Shown here piece after piece: positions 61,993 to 64,000 of a stretch of 64,000 nucleotides of DNA. The stretch is from the NCBI GenBank assembly GCA_965221585.1, contig OZ244898.1:1302001-1366000 (forward strand), given 5' to 3'. How positions within the stretch are numbered: the first letter of the stretch is position 1; every line of letters starts with the position of its first letter. This stretch comes from VXYK01 sp965221585. Lineage in GTDB: Bacteria > Actinomycetota > Acidimicrobiia > Acidimicrobiales > Aldehydirespiratoraceae. The notes beneath the pieces were generated by a model. The model was not told the origin of the DNA. It ran no database searches and worked only from the letters and a program-made list of their open reading frames with translations. Made by a program: the position numbers and the translations under genes.

Positions 61993-62634
61993 ATGGCCAC
62001 GCCGCGATCACCCAGAGGCCGCGCTCGCGTAACCAACGAGCGCCTGACCGTCGAGTATCCCGATGCTGAATGCGAACTCGACCATCGGAACGCTTTTGAA
62101 CTCCTGGTCGCCACGATCCTGTCGGCTCAGGCGACAGATGTAGGAGTTAACAAGGCGACGCCCGCCCTGTTCGCCCGCTTCCCGGATCCGTGGGCGTTTG
62201 CTGAAGTGGAGCCGAGTGAGGTTGAACCCTATGTGAGCACGATCGGGTTGTTCCGACAGAAGTCCAAGAGTCTGGTGAGAATGGCGAACATCCTCGTCGA
62301 CGACTATGACGGCGATGTGCCCTCGGCGATGAAGGACCTGGTCCGTCTCCCCGGCGTCGGGCGCAAGACCGCGAACGTCGTCCGCAGCGTCGCGCTGGGA
62401 CAACCGGGACTTCCGGTGGACACGCACGTGACCCGCCTTTCGAACCTGTTGGGGCTGACCCAGCAGTCAGACCCTGTCAAGATCGAGCTCGAACTGAACC
62501 CGATGGTGCCGGCGTCACAGCGCGGTGATTTCAGTTTGCGCCTGATTCTTCACGGACGCCGAGTTTGCATCGCCCGAAGACCACGATGCGAAGACTGCGT
62601 GCTAAACGATTTCTGTCCGTCTAGCCGCCTGTGA
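61993..62634 (+). CDS. nth: Endonuclease III Nth
   Basis: 213 residues. Base-excision repair DNA glycosylase/AP lyase. The helix-hairpin-helix loop LPGVGRKTANVV carries the catalytic Lys near residue 126, the catalytic Asp is in VDTHVTRL near residue 142, and the [4Fe-4S] site C-x6-C-x2-C-x5-C is intact at the C-terminus (VCIARRPRCEDCVLNDFCPS). The start at ATG 61993 follows the TAGCTT box, with no Shine-Dalgarno site. Confidence 0.95.
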   Translation: MATPRSPRGRARVTNERLTVEYPDAECELDHRNAFELLVATILSAQATDVGVNKATPALFARFPDPWAFAEVEPSEVEPYVSTIGLFRQKSKSLVRMANILVDDYDGDVPSAMKDLVRLPGVGRKTANVVRSVALGQPGLPVDTHVTRLSNLLGLTQQSDPVKIELELNPMVPASQRGDFSLRLILHGRRVCIARRPRCEDCVLNDFCPSSRL

Positions 62635-62768
62635 GTTGATTCCGGTCCGCCATTTCTGCCTAAACAGCGCCTTTTTCTCGTTCCTGCAGCGATATATTGG
62701 CACTCTGGCCGAGCACCCGCCGCTTGGCCGATTCGGCGATACGAGGGATCCGCCGCCCTGTGTCGCCA

Positions 62769-62810
62769 TGCGGTGGCCTCCGTGCACGGAGGCCACCGCA
62801 ATTCTGTTTT
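62769..62810 (+). terminator. Intrinsic terminator: perfect 32-base palindrome plus T-rich end
   Basis: TGCGGTGGCCTCCGTG is followed at once by its exact reverse complement (62769-62800), then ATTCTGTTTT. It would form a very strong hairpin. The T-run lies on the plus strand, so it serves nth; no T-run follows on the other side for the minus-strand gene. The stretch 62635-62768 before it holds no recognisable gene. Confidence 0.8.
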
Positions 62811-62847
62811 ACGGCAGTTCCAAGCCTGAGTGCTGCTCGTCCAGTCC

Positions 62848-63039
62848 TCAACCCAGGTCACGAGCGACCGATCGCAGTCGGCGTTCGACAGTCACCAGAG
62901 CTCTTTCGATCTCGTGCAGCCGTGCCAGAACCGGATCGTCGGGGTCGAAGCGCCTGCGGTCAGCCATCTCGGCGATGCGTTGAGCCACGCCCGACACCAC
63001 GGTCGTGAGCGAGGAGAGTTCGGCCGAATCAGAATCCAT
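62848..63039 (-). CDS. Small protein, function unknown
   Basis: About 63 residues from the ATG at 63039, charged and helical (SGVAQRIAEMADRRRFDPDD, LHEIERALVTVERRLRSVAR), with no Cys and no membrane segment. An upstream GTG at 63108 would overlap the hisD start. It is convergent with nth and divergent from hisD. No named family recognised; a short coiled-coil protein is possible. Confidence 0.5.
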   Translation of the reverse strand: MDSDSAELSSLTTVVSGVAQRIAEMADRRRFDPDDPVLARLHEIERALVTVERRLRSVARDLG

Positions 63040-63086
63040 TGGAGCAGTCTGCCCGTAAATCCACCTGAGCGCCGCACTGCGACCGG

Positions 63087-63092
63087 TAGCGT
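63087..63092 (+). promoter_or_regulatory. -10-like element of hisD
   Basis: TAGCGT, 6 bases before GTG 63099, identical to the box of the HNH gene at 18392-18397. Confidence 0.5.
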
Positions 63093-63098
63093 GGTGAG

Positions 63099-64000
63099 GT
63101 GCTGACACGGATCGATCTTCGCGATTTCGACGGAGATGTCGCGCAAAGACTGCCTCGGCCGAAAGCCCCCGCGGCAGGACCGGTCGATGTGGTGCGCGAG
63201 ATTCTCCAAGAGGTACAGGAACGCGGAGACAGTGCGGTCCGCGAGTTCACCGAACGGTTCGACGGCGTGAGACTCGACTCATCTGCGGTGGCGCCCACAG
63301 AACTCGTCGGCGCTTTGGAGCGGATCGATCCGCTGGTGCGAACCGCGTTGGAGGCTGCCGCGGCGCGAATCGCCGTCTACCACCGAGCGCAGATGCCCGA
63401 AGATGTGGATGTATCCGGTGCCGGAGTTGTGATCGCGGGTAGGCACCGCCCGGTGCGGCGAGCAGGGTGCTACGTCCCCGGAGGCAGGGCTGCTTACCCG
63501 TCGACCGTGTTGATGACTGCGATCGTTGCGCGCGTCGCAGGAGTGTCGGAGGTGGTCGTGTGCGTACCGCCGGACTCCAACGGCCGTGTCCCGGATGTCA
63601 CTCTGGCGGCCGCAGCCGTGGCAGGTGTGGACGAGGTGTTCGCCGTTGGTGGAGCGCAGGCGATCGCCGCGCTGGCCTACGGCACCGAGACGATCGGCGC
63701 CGTCGATGTGATCGTCGGACCGGGCAACGCCTACGTGGCCGTGGCCAAGCAGGAAGTTGCCGGAATGGTGGGCGTTCCCTCGTCGTTCGCGGGGCCCTCC
63801 GAGGTAGTTGTGGTAGCCGACGGCTCGGTGCCCAGCGAGTTCGCGGCCATCGATCTGATAGTCCAGGCGGAGCACGGACCCGACGGTCTGGCCTGGCTGG
63901 TTACCTGGGACCAAGACTGCGCCGATGAGGTGACAGCAGCGGTGGAGCGCTTGACAGCCGAAGCGCCGCGCCGCGCGGACATAGAGTCAACGCTCGCCGC
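63099..64000 (+). CDS. hisD: Histidinol dehydrogenase HisD, N-terminal part (runs off the window)
   Basis: About 300 residues visible; the C-terminal third lies beyond the window. Oxidises histidinol to histidine in two steps with NAD. CYVPGGRAAYPSTVLMTAI near residue 126, VGPGNAYVAVAKQEVAG, VGGAQAIAALAYGTETI, and AEHGPDGLAWL with the zinc-binding His are all present. Start GTG 63099 (VLTRIDLRDF) fits the family and the TAGCGT box. It is probably the first gene of a histidine operon continuing outside. Confidence 0.94.
   Translation, partial: MLTRIDLRDFDGDVAQRLPRPKAPAAGPVDVVREILQEVQERGDSAVREFTERFDGVRLDSSAVAPTELVGALERIDPLVRTALEAAAARIAVYHRAQMPEDVDVSGAGVVIAGRHRPVRRAGCYVPGGRAAYPSTVLMTAIVARVAGVSEVVVCVPPDSNGRVPDVTLAAAAVAGVDEVFAVGGAQAIAALAYGTETIGAVDVIVGPGNAYVAVAKQEVAGMVGVPSSFAGPSEVVVVADGSVPSEFAAIDLIVQAEHGPDGLAWLVTWDQDCADEVTAAVERLTAEAPRRADIESTLA

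Noticed and set aside
62635..62768. A small gene between nth and the terminator
   Set aside because: Only short frames without ribosome sites; no family resemblance.
1..64000. tRNA, rRNA, CRISPR, prophage or insertion sequences
   Set aside because: No cloverleaf-like segments, spacer arrays, transposase or integrase genes were found. The HNH gene is a core-genome type, not part of a mobile element.

Overview
This window is chromosomal DNA from a high-GC actinobacterium, most likely of the class Acidimicrobiia or a close relative. The evidence is the gene set: a PimB-like phosphatidylinositol mannoside mannosyltransferase, a polyprenol-phosphate mannose synthase, a MtrA/MtrB/GerMN-lipoprotein module, a DUF3040 protein, a mycothiol-synthase-like acetyltransferase, a Bpa/PafE proteasome activator, SepF and DivIVA beside FtsZ with no FtsA, and menaquinone genes. 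No rRNA, tRNA, CRISPR array, prophage or insertion sequence was seen. Almost every gene is a recognisable housekeeping gene, and the genes are tightly packed, many joined by 4-base start/stop overlaps.

Layout. (1) 1-6450: a cut-off GMC oxidoreductase with its Tat-exported small partner, a small Cys protein, queG, pimB, two small membrane/SRPBCC-type genes and an alaC-like aminotransferase. (2) 6472-12478: glpK (minus strand), then the two-component system with its lipoprotein (minus strand), a polyprenol-phosphate mannosyltransferase and a DUF3040 protein. (3) 12538-19572: a minus-strand operon of MoxR ATPase, DUF58 protein and TgpA-like transglutaminase, then a ROK kinase, a small membrane protein, an HNH nuclease and an LplA-like ligase. 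(4) 19721-39370: the division and cell-wall (dcw) cluster: mraZ, rsmH, ftsL-like, ftsI, murE, mraY, murD, ftsW, murG, murC, murB, ftsQ, ftsZ, pgeF, yggS, sepF, divIVA, a Lys/Ala-rich TraR/DksA-like gene and an rluD-like gene. murF, ileS and lspA, which often sit here in relatives, are absent. (5) 39422-48520: an Rrf2 regulator, a phosphodiesterase-like gene, bpa, dnaE, an unknown gene, a nitroreductase, and a DUF35/thiolase pair. (6) 48545-60179: a purine operon (purSL fusion, purQ, purC, purE, purK, purF, purD, purM, purN) running into menA. (7) 60176-64000: a VOC protein, menG, an mshD-like gene, nth, a small protein and the start of hisD.

The most interesting non-coding features are as follows. 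A recurring TANNNT -10 hexamer sits 6-8 bases before many start codons, which predicts widespread leaderless mRNAs; one divergent pair (mshD-like/nth) has overlapping -10 boxes. A strict 10-bp-period array of five NNGGWG units precedes mraZ and overlaps a possible leader hairpin. An approximately 140-bp dispersed intergenic repeat occurs three times, and one copy supplies the last codons of purC. I found no clearly new multi-gene system; the window is mainly core genome with a few unusual gene variants.
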